A DNA stretch of 64,000 bases from Arthrobacter oryzae (GTDB lineage: Bacteria; Actinomycetota; Actinomycetes; Actinomycetales; Micrococcaceae). Where the stretch lies: contig NZ_CP132204.1 of the NCBI RefSeq assembly GCF_030718995.1, positions 4,154,001-4,218,000 of the forward strand. Reading direction: 5' to 3'. The notes under the pieces are model-generated. The model did no database searches. It was not told the DNA's origin and saw nothing but the letters and a program-made list of their open reading frames with translations. Position 1 is the first letter of the stretch. Each line of letters opens with the position of its first letter. Below, piece after piece: positions 14,862 through 23,752 of the stretch. Position numbers and translations under genes: made by a program.

Positions 14862-16585
14862 TTGGCGGTGTCCTTCTGATCTGCGTTGCCGAGCACGGCT
14901 GCTGCCGGTGCCGGTGACTCAACGGTGTGCGACTGTGCGAGCTCCGGGTGGTGGAGGTCCAGGGCAGGACGCTCCGAGCGGATGCGGGGCAGCGACGTGA
15001 AGTTGTGGCGCGGCGGCGGGCAGGACGTGGCCCACTCGAGCGATGCACCGAAGCCCCAGGGGTCATCCACCTCGACCTTTTCGTTGCTGCGCCAGGTGAT
15101 GTACACGTTCCAGAAGAACGGGATCAGCGAGGCACCCAGCACGAACGAGGAGATCGTGGAGAACTGGTTCATCCAGGTGAAGTTGTCCTGCGGCATGTAG
15201 TCCGCGTACCGGCGGGGCATGCCTTCAACGCCCAGCCAGTGCTGGATCAGGAAGGTTCCGTGAAAACCGAGGAACAGGAGCCAGAAGTGGATCTTGCCAA
15301 GGCGCTCGTTGAGCATCTTGCCGGTCCACTTCGGCCACCAGAAGTAGAAGCCGGCGAACATCGCGAACACCACGGTGCCAAACACTACGTAGTGGAAGTG
15401 CGCCACCACGAAGTAGGAGTCGGAGACGTGGAAGTCAAGCGGCGGTGAAGCCAGGATGATGCCGGTCAGGCCGCCGAACAGGAAGGTGGCCAGGAAGCCG
15501 ATGCTCCAGAGCATCGGAGTCTCGAAGGTGATCGAACCGCGCCACATGGTGCCGATCCAGTTGAAGAACTTCACACCGGTGGGTACGGCGATCAGCATCG
15601 TCATGAAGGAGAAGAACGGCAGCAGGACCGAGCCGGTGACATACATGTGGTGCGCCCACACGGTCACGGACAGCGCCGCAATGGCGATGGTCGCGTAGAC
15701 AAGGCCCTTGTAGCCGAAGATCGGCTTGCGGCTGAAGACCGGGAAGATCTCGGAAACAATGCCGAAGAACGGCAGAGCGATGATGTACACCTCGGGATGG
15801 CCGAAGAACCAGAACAGGTGCTGCCACAGGACTGCACCGCCGTTCTCGGGGTCGAAGATGTGCGCACCGAAGCGGCGGTCGGCACCCAGGGCGAACAGGG
15901 CTGCTGCCAGCGGCGGGAAGGCCATCAGGACCAGGATGGCCGTAACCAGCGTGTTCCAGGTGAAGATCGGCATGCGCCACATGGTCATGCCGGGGGCGCG
16001 CATGCAGATGATGGTGGTGATGAAGTTGACCGCACCGAGGATGGTGCCGAAGCCTGAAAGCGCCAGGCCGAAGACCCACAGGTCACCGCCGACACCGGGG
16101 CTGAAGGTCGTGTTGGACAGCGGCGCGTAGGCGAACCAGCCAAACGATGCAGCACCCTGCGGTGTGATGAAGCCGGAGACGGCGATCGTGGAACCGAAGA
16201 GGAAGAACCAGAAAGCCAGGGCGTTCAGTCGCGGGAAGGCGACGTCCGGGGCACCAATCTGCAGCGGCATGATCACGTTCGCGAAGCCCGCGAACAGCGG
16301 GGTTGCGAACATCAGCAGCATCACCGTGCCGTGCATGGTGAACAGCTGGTTGTACTGCTCTTTGGTCTGCAGGATCTGCATGCCGGGCTCGAAAAGTTCG
16401 GCGCGGATCAGCAGGGCCATGACGCCGCCGAAGCAGAAGAACACGAAGGATGCGATCAGGTACATGTACCCGATGGTCTTGTGGTCGGTCGAAGTGATCC
16501 AGTTGACGACAATGCGTCCCTTGGACTTCGGTACGACGGGAGCCCCAAGGGTCCCGACAGGTGCGGATGGAGTGTAAGTAGCCAC
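14858..16585 (-). CDS. ctaD: Cytochrome c oxidase subunit I
   Basis: The catalytic subunit of aa3 oxidase, with haem a, haem a3 and CuB. The 575-residue protein has twelve predicted helices. Visible ligands are the HPEVYIIALP motif (CuB histidine and the Tyr of the His-Tyr pair), WAHHMYVTGS, and HFHYVVFGTV with the haem histidines. The ATDHKTIGYMYL-type opening appears here as STDHKTIGYMYL. A GTG start is preceded by AGGGGAG. It starts 10 bp after ctaC and overlaps ctaF. Confidence 0.98.
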   Translation of the reverse strand: MATYTPSAPVGTLGAPVVPKSKGRIVVNWITSTDHKTIGYMYLIASFVFFCFGGVMALLIRAELFEPGMQILQTKEQYNQLFTMHGTVMLLMFATPLFAGFANVIMPLQIGAPDVAFPRLNALAFWFFLFGSTIAVSGFITPQGAASFGWFAYAPLSNTTFSPGVGGDLWVFGLALSGFGTILGAVNFITTIICMRAPGMTMWRMPIFTWNTLVTAILVLMAFPPLAAALFALGADRRFGAHIFDPENGGAVLWQHLFWFFGHPEVYIIALPFFGIVSEIFPVFSRKPIFGYKGLVYATIAIAALSVTVWAHHMYVTGSVLLPFFSFMTMLIAVPTGVKFFNWIGTMWRGSITFETPMLWSIGFLATFLFGGLTGIILASPPLDFHVSDSYFVVAHFHYVVFGTVVFAMFAGFYFWWPKWTGKMLNERLGKIHFWLLFLGFHGTFLIQHWLGVEGMPRRYADYMPQDNFTWMNQFSTISSFVLGASLIPFFWNVYITWRSNEKVEVDDPWGFGASLEWATSCPPPRHNFTSLPRIRSERPALDLHHPELAQSHTVESPAPAAAVLGNADQKDTAK

Positions 16586-16595
16586 GTCGCTCCCC

Positions 16596-17468
16596 TTACT
16601 TAATTTCGTTCAGGTTCGGGTTGCGGTCATACTCTTCGCCGATCAGGCCGGTGTTGCCGTCCTGGCGCAGCTGATCCATGTGCGCCTGGAACTCCGACTC
16701 GGAGACAACCTTCACGCGGAACAGCATTTCGGAGTGGTATTCGCCGCAAAGTTCGGCACACTTGCCGTCATAGGTGCCCTCTTTAGTGGGGGTAAACCTG
16801 ATGTAGTTGGTCTTGCCGGGGATCATGTCGCGCTTCTGCAGGAAGGCGGGAACCCAGAAAGAGTGGATAACGTCGCGGGAGTTCAGCTCCAGGTCAACGG
16901 ACTTGTTGACGGGGAGGTACAGGGTGGGCAGCTTTTCCTTGTCCACTTCAGCACCCGTGAGGTGTGCCTGCACGCCGGCTTCGTGAACATCTTCGGTGAT
17001 GACTTCGCCCTGCTTGTAGTTGAAGTCCCAGGCCCACTGCTTGCCCCGGACGTCAACAACGACGTCGGCAGGCTCGGAGCGGTTGTCAATTGCCTGCTGG
17101 TCCCGGTCGGTGAAGTAGAAGAACACCAGCACCATGAAGAGCGGAATGGTCAGGTAGAAGACCTCGAGGGGAAGGTTGAAGCTGGTCTGCCGCGGGAACC
17201 CCACGGTGCCCTTGCGGCGGCGGTAGGCCACAATGCACCAGACCATGAGTCCCCAGGTAATGATGCCGACGACCAATGCGGCAATCCATGAGTTGACCCA
17301 GAGGTCCATGATGCGGTCAGTGTGATTGGTGGTGCCACGCTCGGTTGGCAACCAGCCTCTCTGCACCTCTGGTGAACATCCAGTCAAAGCCAACGCGCCG
17401 GCTAGTGCCAAGCCAGTGATCGTAGTGATCTGTTTGCGTCGGCTGCCGGTTCGGTTCTGCGAACTCAC
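16596..17468 (-). CDS. ctaC: Cytochrome c oxidase subunit II (lipoprotein)
   Basis: Subunit II carries the CuA centre. The 290-residue precursor has a signal peptide ending in a lipobox (ALTGCSPE), two membrane helices (about residues 58-80 and 102-122) and a cupredoxin domain. The CuA ligands are in CAELCGEYHSEM, with the distal histidine in DVIHSFWVPAF. A GTG start follows GGAAGG. It leads ctaC-ctaD-ctaF. Confidence 0.97.
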   Translation of the reverse strand: MSSQNRTGSRRKQITTITGLALAGALALTGCSPEVQRGWLPTERGTTNHTDRIMDLWVNSWIAALVVGIITWGLMVWCIVAYRRRKGTVGFPRQTSFNLPLEVFYLTIPLFMVLVFFYFTDRDQQAIDNRSEPADVVVDVRGKQWAWDFNYKQGEVITEDVHEAGVQAHLTGAEVDKEKLPTLYLPVNKSVDLELNSRDVIHSFWVPAFLQKRDMIPGKTNYIRFTPTKEGTYDGKCAELCGEYHSEMLFRVKVVSESEFQAHMDQLRQDGNTGLIGEEYDRNPNLNEIK

Positions 17469-17598
17469 AGACGGCCCTTCCTACTTGTTGCTGTTGCCCG
17501 GGCCGTAGATGGCTCCCCGGGCACACTAAAAGTTTTACTACTCGATGTAGAGCTTACCGCTCCCCGGGGGTTTTCGCTCACATGTCGGCACCGTGCGT

Positions 17599-17622
17599 CG
17601 GCACCGGTTTTCACCGGTGCCG
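17599..17622. terminator. Hairpin after erpA, probable terminator
   Basis: CGGCACCGGT and ACCGGTGCCG form a perfect 10-bp stem around TTTC, 31 bp beyond the erpA stop. No T run follows on the minus strand, so confidence is moderate. Confidence 0.5.
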
Positions 17623-17653
17623 AAAGCAAGCTGTCATGGGGCAAAGAGCCGGG

Positions 17654-18043
17654 TTAGTGGAAAGAATCTCCGCATGCGCACGAGCCGCCTGCGTTGGGGT
17701 TGTCAATGGTGAACCCCTGCTTCGAGATGGTGTCTTCGAAGTCGATGCTGGCGCCGCTCAGGTACGGGACGCTCATCTTGTCGACAACGACCTCGACGCC
17801 GTCGTAGTCGCGCACGGCATCTCCGTCGAGCAGGCGCTCGTCGAAGTAGAGCTGGTAGATCAGCCCGGAACAACCGCCCGGCTGGACGGCCACGCGCAGG
17901 CGCAGGTCCGTGCGGCCTTCCTGCTCCAGCAGGCTGCGGACCTTGCCGGCGGCGACGTCGGTCAGCTTGACCTCGTGGGTCGGAAGCTCTTCGCTCGCGG
18001 TGCCGGTGGCTGCGGCGCTGTTTTCATTGGTTGTAGTGCTCAT
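17654..18043 (-). CDS. erpA: Iron-sulfur cluster insertion protein (A-type carrier)
   Basis: A-type carriers deliver Fe-S clusters to client proteins. The 129-residue product has the HesB fold and the three ligand cysteines: C in QPGGCSGLIYQL and the pair in GGSCACGDSFH at the end. The N-terminal 22 or so residues are a low-complexity extension. The location beside ctaC and the Rieske-containing bc1 genes fits a supply role, but this is inferred from position only. Confidence 0.92.
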   Translation of the reverse strand: MSTTTNENSAAATGTASEELPTHEVKLTDVAAGKVRSLLEQEGRTDLRLRVAVQPGGCSGLIYQLYFDERLLDGDAVRDYDGVEVVVDKMSVPYLSGASIDFEDTISKQGFTIDNPNAGGSCACGDSFH

Positions 18044-18193
18044 TGGCCTACCTTCTTACGACGGTGGTGGCGACTCGGCTTGCGCGTTGCCCGCCCCTAC
18101 GGAAACGGTATGGGCTATAGCTACATGCTACGTCGATCCTGCGTGTAGCTCTAACTCCTGACGTAACCGTGGCCATACCCTGAATGTTCCCTG

Positions 18194-19624
18194 TCAGACG
18201 GCGCCTTCATGGTTAAGCCGAGCCAGCAGCAGGGCCTCCGCAACAACTGCGTTGCGGAAATCGCCCAGGTGCAGCGACTCGTTGGCGCTGTGGGCGCGGG
18301 AGTCGGGATCCTCGACGCCGGTTACCAGGATCTGCACATCCGGGTACACCTCCGTCAGGTCCGCAATGAAGGGAATCGAACCGCCGATGCCCATTTCCAC
18401 CGCGGGAACGCCCCAGGCTTCACCGAGTGCCCACATCGCCATCCCGGCGGCCGCGGAGCCCGTGTCTGTCTGGAAAGAGTTTCCGCTCTCCCCCGGGGTG
18501 AACACCACCTTTGCGCCGAAGGGCGCGTTGGATTCGACATGGTGCTGCACGGCGGCCATGGCGTCGGCGGGATCCTGGCCGGGCGCCAGCCGCAGGCTGA
18601 ACTTGGCCCGGGCCCTCGGCAGCAGCGTGTTGGAAGCTACGTCCACAGCGGGAGCATCGAAGCCGATGATGGAGAGTGCCGGCTTGGTCCACAGCCGGGA
18701 CGCGATGGTCCCGGTGCCGGCCAGGCGGACACCGTCCAGGACCGACGCGTCGGCCCGGTATTCCGCTTCAGTCAGGTCCACGGATACGTCGTCCCTGCTG
18801 ACCAGCCCCTTCACTGCGACGTTCCCGTCGTCGTCGTGAAGGGTGGCGATCAGGCGTGAGAGCAACGTGGGCGCATCGAGAACGGCTCCGCCGAACATCC
18901 CGGAGTGCACGGCGTGCTCCAGGACCTGGACCTCGATGGTCCCGTCCACCAGGCCGCGCAGGCTGGTGGTGAGCGCGGGTATGCCCACCTTCCAGTTGCT
19001 GGAATCGGCCACCACGATCACGTCCGCGCGCAGGAGTTCCCGGTGGGTTTCGAGGAACGTGCGGAAAGTGGGCGAGCCTGCTTCCTCCTCGCCCTCAAAG
19101 AAGAACGTCACCCCGAGGCCCAGCTCATCGCCCAGCACCTCGGTGACTGCGGCGTAGGCGGCAATGTGGGCCATGATGCCTGCTTTGTCGTCGGCCGCTC
19201 CCCGGCCGTAAAGCCGGCCGTTGCGTTCGACGGCGGTGAACGGTTCGGTCTCCCAGAGCGCCAGGTCCCCGGTCGGCTGCACGTCGTGGTGGGCGTACAG
19301 CAGGATTGTGGGCTTTCCCTCGGCAGCCGCCCGACGCGCCACCACGGCCGGCCCGCCCGGCGTACCGTCCTCCTTGTTGCAGCGCAGGATCCGGACGTCC
19401 TCGATGCCTGCAGCCCGCACCAGGTCCGCGACCGCCTCCGCACTGCGGTCCAGCGGTGCCGGGTCGAAGCTTGGCCATGCGATGCCCGGCAGCTTTACAA
19501 GGTCCTTCAATTGTCCAACCGTGGTATCGAAGGACTTGTGTACGGCCTGGCGCAGTGCCTCGGCGTCGGTTTCGCCGAATCCCGTGCTGAATTTGTGCGG
19601 GGTCCCCGCCGGTGATGAAGTCAT
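18194..19624 (-). CDS. M20-family zinc dipeptidase
   Basis: The 476-residue protein is an M20 metallopeptidase of the dipeptidase/CNDP type. Metal ligands are visible in order: LLYAHHDVQPTG (His), GRGAADDKAG (bridging Asp), FEGEEEAGS (catalytic and ligand Glu), ADSSNWKVG (ligand Asp in the VVADSS segment) and a distal HSANE histidine. A lid or dimerisation domain lies between about residues 205 and 365. The start at 19624 was chosen because it begins with a family-like N-terminus; the frame extends 101 codons upstream but into promoter-like DNA. It probably hydrolyses dipeptides; the exact substrate is unknown. Confidence 0.9.
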   Translation of the reverse strand: MTSSPAGTPHKFSTGFGETDAEALRQAVHKSFDTTVGQLKDLVKLPGIAWPSFDPAPLDRSAEAVADLVRAAGIEDVRILRCNKEDGTPGGPAVVARRAAAEGKPTILLYAHHDVQPTGDLALWETEPFTAVERNGRLYGRGAADDKAGIMAHIAAYAAVTEVLGDELGLGVTFFFEGEEEAGSPTFRTFLETHRELLRADVIVVADSSNWKVGIPALTTSLRGLVDGTIEVQVLEHAVHSGMFGGAVLDAPTLLSRLIATLHDDDGNVAVKGLVSRDDVSVDLTEAEYRADASVLDGVRLAGTGTIASRLWTKPALSIIGFDAPAVDVASNTLLPRARAKFSLRLAPGQDPADAMAAVQHHVESNAPFGAKVVFTPGESGNSFQTDTGSAAAGMAMWALGEAWGVPAVEMGIGGSIPFIADLTEVYPDVQILVTGVEDPDSRAHSANESLHLGDFRNAVVAEALLLARLNHEGAV

Positions 19625-19743
19625 GGCCAAAACCCTACCTGTGTCCGCGACCACACGAAACACTGCAAAGCCCCCCGCCGCCTCCCCTGTTACGGCGGTG
19701 CCGCGGCGGCGTGACATATGACTTTTGGCCTGCGTGTGCAAGG

Positions 19744-19749
19744 TATTCT
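19744..19749 (+). promoter_or_regulatory. Putative -10 box of the DUF3043 gene
   Basis: TATTCT is followed by six bases (GTAGGG) and then the GTG start, so the transcript would begin at the start codon. No good -35 box is seen. Confidence 0.35.
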
Positions 19750-19755
19750 GTAGGG

Positions 19756-20355
19756 GTGTTTGGACGTAAAAAGGAAGCGCCGACGGCGCAGGACGTAGTT
19801 GACCAGCAGGCAGCCGAGGCTCTGGCCCGGGATACTGCCCTCGGCAAGGGCGCACCCACGCCCAAGCGCAAGGCACAGGAAGCGGCGCGGAAGCGTCCCC
19901 TGGTGCCGGAGGACCGGAAGGCCTCAAAAGCAGCGGAGCGGGCGGCGGTACAGGAACAGCGGATCAAGATGCGCCAGGCCCTGGACACCGGTGACGAAAA
20001 ATTCCTGCCGCTCCGGGACAAGGGGCCGCAGAAGCGCTTTGCGCGTGACTACGTCGACGCTCGCTTCAGCCTGGGCGAGTACCTGATGTTCGGCGCCCTG
20101 GTTTTCGTCATCGTCTCACTGCTGGTTCCCTCCACCAGCGAGGCCATGATCTACGTCCTGGGCGGATTCTGGGTCATGTTCCTTGCCGTGTTCGTTGACG
20201 TGTTTATCCTGTCCCGCAAGCTCCGGAAGCGCCTCACCGAAAAGTTCGGGGAGGTGGAACGGGGCACGGTCTGGTACGGCTCCATGCGTTCCCTTCAGTT
20301 CCGCCGCCTGCGTCTGCCCAAGCCGCTCGTCAAGCGCGGAGAATTTCCCTCCTGA
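19756..20355 (+). CDS. DUF3043 family membrane protein
   Basis: The 199-residue protein belongs to the actinobacterial DUF3043 family. It has a highly charged N-terminal half (FGRKKEAPTAQD, KRKAQEAARKRPLVPEDRK), the conserved KRFARDYVDARF motif, then two membrane helices (about residues 110-130 and 132-155) and a basic tail. Function unknown. The GTG at 19756 gives the family N-terminus; it is divergent from the M20 peptidase gene. Confidence 0.88.
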   Translation: MFGRKKEAPTAQDVVDQQAAEALARDTALGKGAPTPKRKAQEAARKRPLVPEDRKASKAAERAAVQEQRIKMRQALDTGDEKFLPLRDKGPQKRFARDYVDARFSLGEYLMFGALVFVIVSLLVPSTSEAMIYVLGGFWVMFLAVFVDVFILSRKLRKRLTEKFGEVERGTVWYGSMRSLQFRRLRLPKPLVKRGEFPS

Positions 20356-20368
20356 TTCAGTACACGAA

Positions 20369-20411
20369 GTAGCCCCCGGCGGTCTGAACAGTTCAGATCG
20401 CCGGGGGCTAC
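20369..20411. terminator. Terminator after the DUF3043 gene
   Basis: Two 20-base arms pair with a single G-U pair in the transcript, around a CAG loop, and TTTTGTTTG follows on the plus strand. It lies between the convergent DUF3043 and pyrD genes. Confidence 0.9.
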
Positions 20412-20447
20412 TTTTGTTTGCGGGACCGTCCGCCCCGGCTTACTTGC

Positions 20448-21521
20448 TCAGCGGCGGGCAGGGTGCTTGGCCAACTGGCGGTTAATGTGTGCCGCCCAGA
20501 ACGGACCCTCATACAGGAAGGCCGTGTAGCCCTGAACCAGGGTGGCGCCGGCGTCGAGCCTTTCCTGGACGTCCCGGGCCGTCTCGACGCCGCCAACGGA
20601 CACCAGGGCGAGAGTTCCTCCGGTGGCTTTCCTGAGTCGTCGGAGGACTTCGAGGGACCGGGCCTTCAGGGGGGCGCCGGAGAGCCCCCCGGGTCCGCAT
20701 TCCCGGACTTTTTCGGCGTCGGAGGTGAGTCCTTCCCGGCCGATCGTGGTGTTGGTGGCGATGATCCCGTCCAGCTTAAGGTCCAGGGCGAGCCTGGCGA
20801 CGTCGTCAATGTCTTCGTCGGTCAGGTCCGGGGCGATCTTCACCAGCAGCGGGACGTGCCTGCCCGCGGCGGCGTCGGCTTCTTCGCCCACGGATTTGAG
20901 TAGCGGGCGGAGGGTCTCAACGTTCTGGAGCAGGCGGAGTCCGGGCGTGTTGGGGGAACTGACGTTGACCACCAGGTAGTCCGCAGCCGGCGCCAGGCTC
21001 CGGGCGCTGATGAGGTAGTCGCTGGCGGCGTCGTCGAGTTCCACCACCTTGCTCTTGCCAATGTTGACCCCGATCACCGGACGGACGCCGGGGTGGCGGC
21101 GCTGCAGGGCAGCCCTCGCAGACTTGAGCCGGGGGGCGACGGCGGTGGCGCCGTCGTTGTTGAAACCCATCCGGTTGATCACTGCCCTGTCCTCAACGAG
21201 GCGGAATAGCCGCGGCTTTTCGTTGCCGGGCTGGGCCTGCCCGGTGATGGTTCCCACCTCGACATGCCCGAACCCGAGTTCGGTCAATGCCTCGATGCCG
21301 TGCCCTTCCTTGTCGAAGCCCGCAGCAAGGCCGAAAGGCGACGGGAAGGTGATTCCGAAGGCGTCGGTCTGAAGCGACGGCGCGGGCGCAGTGAATTTCG
21401 CCAGCACCTTGCCCGCCCCGGAGCTGTGGGCCAGCCTGATGGCATGGAACCCGATCTTGTGGGCGCGTTCGGCGTCCATCCATGAAAAGGCCAAGCGGAA
21501 GAAGGTGGGATATACGCGCAT
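20448..21521 (-). CDS. pyrD: Dihydroorotate dehydrogenase (quinone), class 2
   Basis: Oxidises dihydroorotate to orotate in pyrimidine synthesis, passing electrons to menaquinone at the membrane. The 357-residue protein has the N-terminal membrane-associating helices (DAERAHKIGFHAIRLAHSS) typical of class 2, then an FMN-binding TIM barrel. NPFGLAAG appears as PSPFGLAAGFDK; the serine catalytic base region is VVNVSSPNTPGLR; LVKIAPDLTDEDI and GVETARDVQERLDAGATLVQ follow (quoted in part). It stands alone, away from the pyr operon, as is common. Confidence 0.95.
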   Translation of the reverse strand: MRVYPTFFRLAFSWMDAERAHKIGFHAIRLAHSSGAGKVLAKFTAPAPSLQTDAFGITFPSPFGLAAGFDKEGHGIEALTELGFGHVEVGTITGQAQPGNEKPRLFRLVEDRAVINRMGFNNDGATAVAPRLKSARAALQRRHPGVRPVIGVNIGKSKVVELDDAASDYLISARSLAPAADYLVVNVSSPNTPGLRLLQNVETLRPLLKSVGEEADAAAGRHVPLLVKIAPDLTDEDIDDVARLALDLKLDGIIATNTTIGREGLTSDAEKVRECGPGGLSGAPLKARSLEVLRRLRKATGGTLALVSVGGVETARDVQERLDAGATLVQGYTAFLYEGPFWAAHINRQLAKHPARR

Positions 21522-21634
21522 GACTCCAGTTTTCCGGTTCAGGCTCCGGAGACCAAACCGGCGCGCACCCTGGCCGGCGGTGTGACGCGCCAGGCAGCCG
21601 ACCCGGCCCGTTCGCTGCCGCGGCGTGCGTTGTC

Positions 21635-21640
21635 TAGGCT
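21635..21640 (+). promoter_or_regulatory. Putative -10 box of the first hydrolase (leaderless)
   Basis: TAGGCT lies six bases before the ATG at 21647, with TTCGCT 18 bases further upstream as a possible -35. No ribosome site precedes the ATG. Confidence 0.45.
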
Positions 21641-21646
21641 AATCAA

Positions 21647-22657
21647 ATGAGGTGGCAAACAGATATCCTGGGGGACGATTTCGAAGCCTGCTCCTACCAG
21701 GCCACGGGCGACGACGGCGTGGAACGCACGGCTACGCTGGTGCGCCACGTGCCCAAAAACGACGCGGGCGGGACCGCCCGGTCCGAACAACGGCCGCTCC
21801 CCCGCCGGGCCGTCCTGTTCCTCCACGGCTGGAGCGACTACTTCTTCAATGTGGAACTGGCGCGCTTCTGGACGGACAAGGGCTTTGAGTTTTTTGCCCT
21901 GGACATGCACAACCACGGGCGGAGCCTCCAGCCTGACACGCATGGCGGCTACGTGGCCGACCTTGACAACTACGACGCCGAAATCAGCAAAGCGATCGGG
22001 ATCATCGGATCCCTGTGGCCGAAGCAGGCCGGCAAGCCGCCGCTGACCCTGATGGGGCACTCCACCGGCGGCCTCATCGCCGCGCTGTGGGTCAGCCGGC
22101 ATCCGGGCGGCGCCGCCCAGCTGGTCCTCAACAGCCCGTGGCTGGAAATGCACGGCAGCTCACTGGTCAGGCGCGCTGCCAGGTCAATGGTCCGCCCCTT
22201 GGCGAAGTACCGGCCGGAGGCTGTGCTGCGGCTGCCGGAGCGCGGTTTCTACTGGCGGAGCATCAGCAGCGAGGCTGAGGGTGAGTGGACGTTGGACAAC
22301 AAATACCGGCCTCCGCTGGCTTTTCCCGTCCGGGCGGCCTGGCTCAGCGCCGTCCTGGCCGGGCATTCGCGGGTGGCCCGCGGACTGCGGATAGACATTC
22401 CCATCCTGGTCCTCCTGTCCGGAGCCAGCGAAAACGGCATGTTCTGGACCGAGGCAATGCGGAGAACCGACGCCGTACTGGACGTGAACACCATTGCGAT
22501 CAGGGCCATGGCCCTGGGCCGGACGGTGACCCTGGAGCGGATTGACGGCGCGCTCCACGACGTCTTCCTGTCTCCGGCCCATGTCCGGGCGGACGCCTAC
22601 GCCCGGCTGAACCGCTGGATCCGCGGATACGTCCTCGACGAAGGAGGCCAGGAGTGA
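21647..22657 (+). CDS. Alpha/beta hydrolase (serine aminopeptidase S33-like), copy 1
   Basis: The 336-residue protein is an alpha/beta hydrolase with the nucleophile elbow LMGHSTGGLIAAL (Ser in GHSTG). The oxyanion region is FLHGWSDYFFNVELARFW. The distal histidine is probably in GALHDVFLS and the acid in the region after LVLLSGASENG. It resembles monoacylglycerol-lipase-like enzymes; the substrate is unknown. It overlaps the next gene by four bases (GTGA), and the two proteins are clearly paralogous. Confidence 0.88.
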   Translation: MRWQTDILGDDFEACSYQATGDDGVERTATLVRHVPKNDAGGTARSEQRPLPRRAVLFLHGWSDYFFNVELARFWTDKGFEFFALDMHNHGRSLQPDTHGGYVADLDNYDAEISKAIGIIGSLWPKQAGKPPLTLMGHSTGGLIAALWVSRHPGGAAQLVLNSPWLEMHGSSLVRRAARSMVRPLAKYRPEAVLRLPERGFYWRSISSEAEGEWTLDNKYRPPLAFPVRAAWLSAVLAGHSRVARGLRIDIPILVLLSGASENGMFWTEAMRRTDAVLDVNTIAIRAMALGRTVTLERIDGALHDVFLSPAHVRADAYARLNRWIRGYVLDEGGQE

Positions 22658-23745
22658 AAGTGGCGCAACCGGTCGCGGCGCCGTGGCAGCCCGACCAGCT
22701 CGGTGCAGGCTTCGAATCCCTGGAACTGCCCCTGCCCGACGACGACGAAGGCGCGGTATGCGCCACGCTGGTGAGGCACGTGCCTGCCGCGCCGGCGGGT
22801 CCGCCCGGCTTTCTTTCGGCGCTGCGGAACGGCGGCTTCCGGCCGTTTGCCTGGCCCGCGGATTCGCCTGCCACCACCAGCCGCACCAGTTCCGGGCGTC
22901 CCGGTGCCGTCCTCTACCTGCACGGCTGGGCGGACTACTTCCTGCAGTCCGAGCTTGCTGAATACGTCGGTGCCCACGGACTGCACTTCTATGCGCTGGA
23001 CCTGCGGAAGTTCGGCCGCAGTCTGCGGAGTTGGCAGACGCCGGGCTACACCACGGACCTGGCCGTCTATGACGAGGACATCGCCGCCGCCCTGGAGGTG
23101 ATCAGGACCGATGTTGCCGTGCGCACGGGGCTGGCCGGGGAACCGTCCGTCCACCTGCTGGCGCATTCGCTGGGCGGACTGATCGGTGCGCTGTGGGCGG
23201 ACCGCCATCCGGGCGCCCTGGGGAGTCTTGTCCTGAACGCGCCCTGGCTGGAGCTCCAGGGCAGCAGCCTGATCCGGAACATTGCCATGCACCTGGTGGA
23301 GCCGATCGCGCGGACGGATCCGCGGCGGCCATTCCGTTTTCCGGAAATGCCCGGGTACTGGGAGAGCGTCAGCGACCAGGCCCACGGCGAGTGGTTCCTG
23401 GACCCCCAGTGGCGCCCGACGGCGTCGTTCCCCATCCGAGCGGGATGGACCCGCGCGGTCCTGGCCGGACATGCAGCCGTGGAACGGCGCCTGGACATCG
23501 CGGCACCGGTCCTGGTGATGTTGTCGGACCGCACCAGAATCCAGGCCGAATGGTCTGAGGAGCTGATGTTCGCAGACGCCGTGATCGATGTGGAACAGAC
23601 GGCGCGCCGTGCCCTTGGCCTGGGCCGCCGGACTGCCGTTTTCCGCTATCCGGGCGCCATCCACGACCTCTTCCTTTCACGCCGCGACGTGCGCCACGAG
23701 GCGTACCGTGATCTGGTCGCCTGGCTGCATTCGCATCCGGGCTAA
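22654..23745 (+). CDS. Alpha/beta hydrolase, tandem paralogue (copy 2)
   Basis: A 363-residue paralogue of the preceding protein, sharing the LVRHVPA opening, LYLHGWADYFLQSELAEY, the elbow LAHSLGGLIGALWADRHPG, the APWLELQGSSLIRN segment and the terminal histidine in GAIHDLFLSRRDVR. The nucleophile is serine in AHSLG. A GTG start overlaps the first gene's stop and AAGGAGG lies just upstream, so the pair is translationally coupled. A recent-looking duplication with a proline-rich insertion near residues 45-85. It ends eight bases from convergent uppS. Confidence 0.88.
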   Translation: MKVAQPVAAPWQPDQLGAGFESLELPLPDDDEGAVCATLVRHVPAAPAGPPGFLSALRNGGFRPFAWPADSPATTSRTSSGRPGAVLYLHGWADYFLQSELAEYVGAHGLHFYALDLRKFGRSLRSWQTPGYTTDLAVYDEDIAAALEVIRTDVAVRTGLAGEPSVHLLAHSLGGLIGALWADRHPGALGSLVLNAPWLELQGSSLIRNIAMHLVEPIARTDPRRPFRFPEMPGYWESVSDQAHGEWFLDPQWRPTASFPIRAGWTRAVLAGHAAVERRLDIAAPVLVMLSDRTRIQAEWSEELMFADAVIDVEQTARRALGLGRRTAVFRYPGAIHDLFLSRRDVRHEAYRDLVAWLHSHPG

Positions 23746-23752
23746 TGGAATG

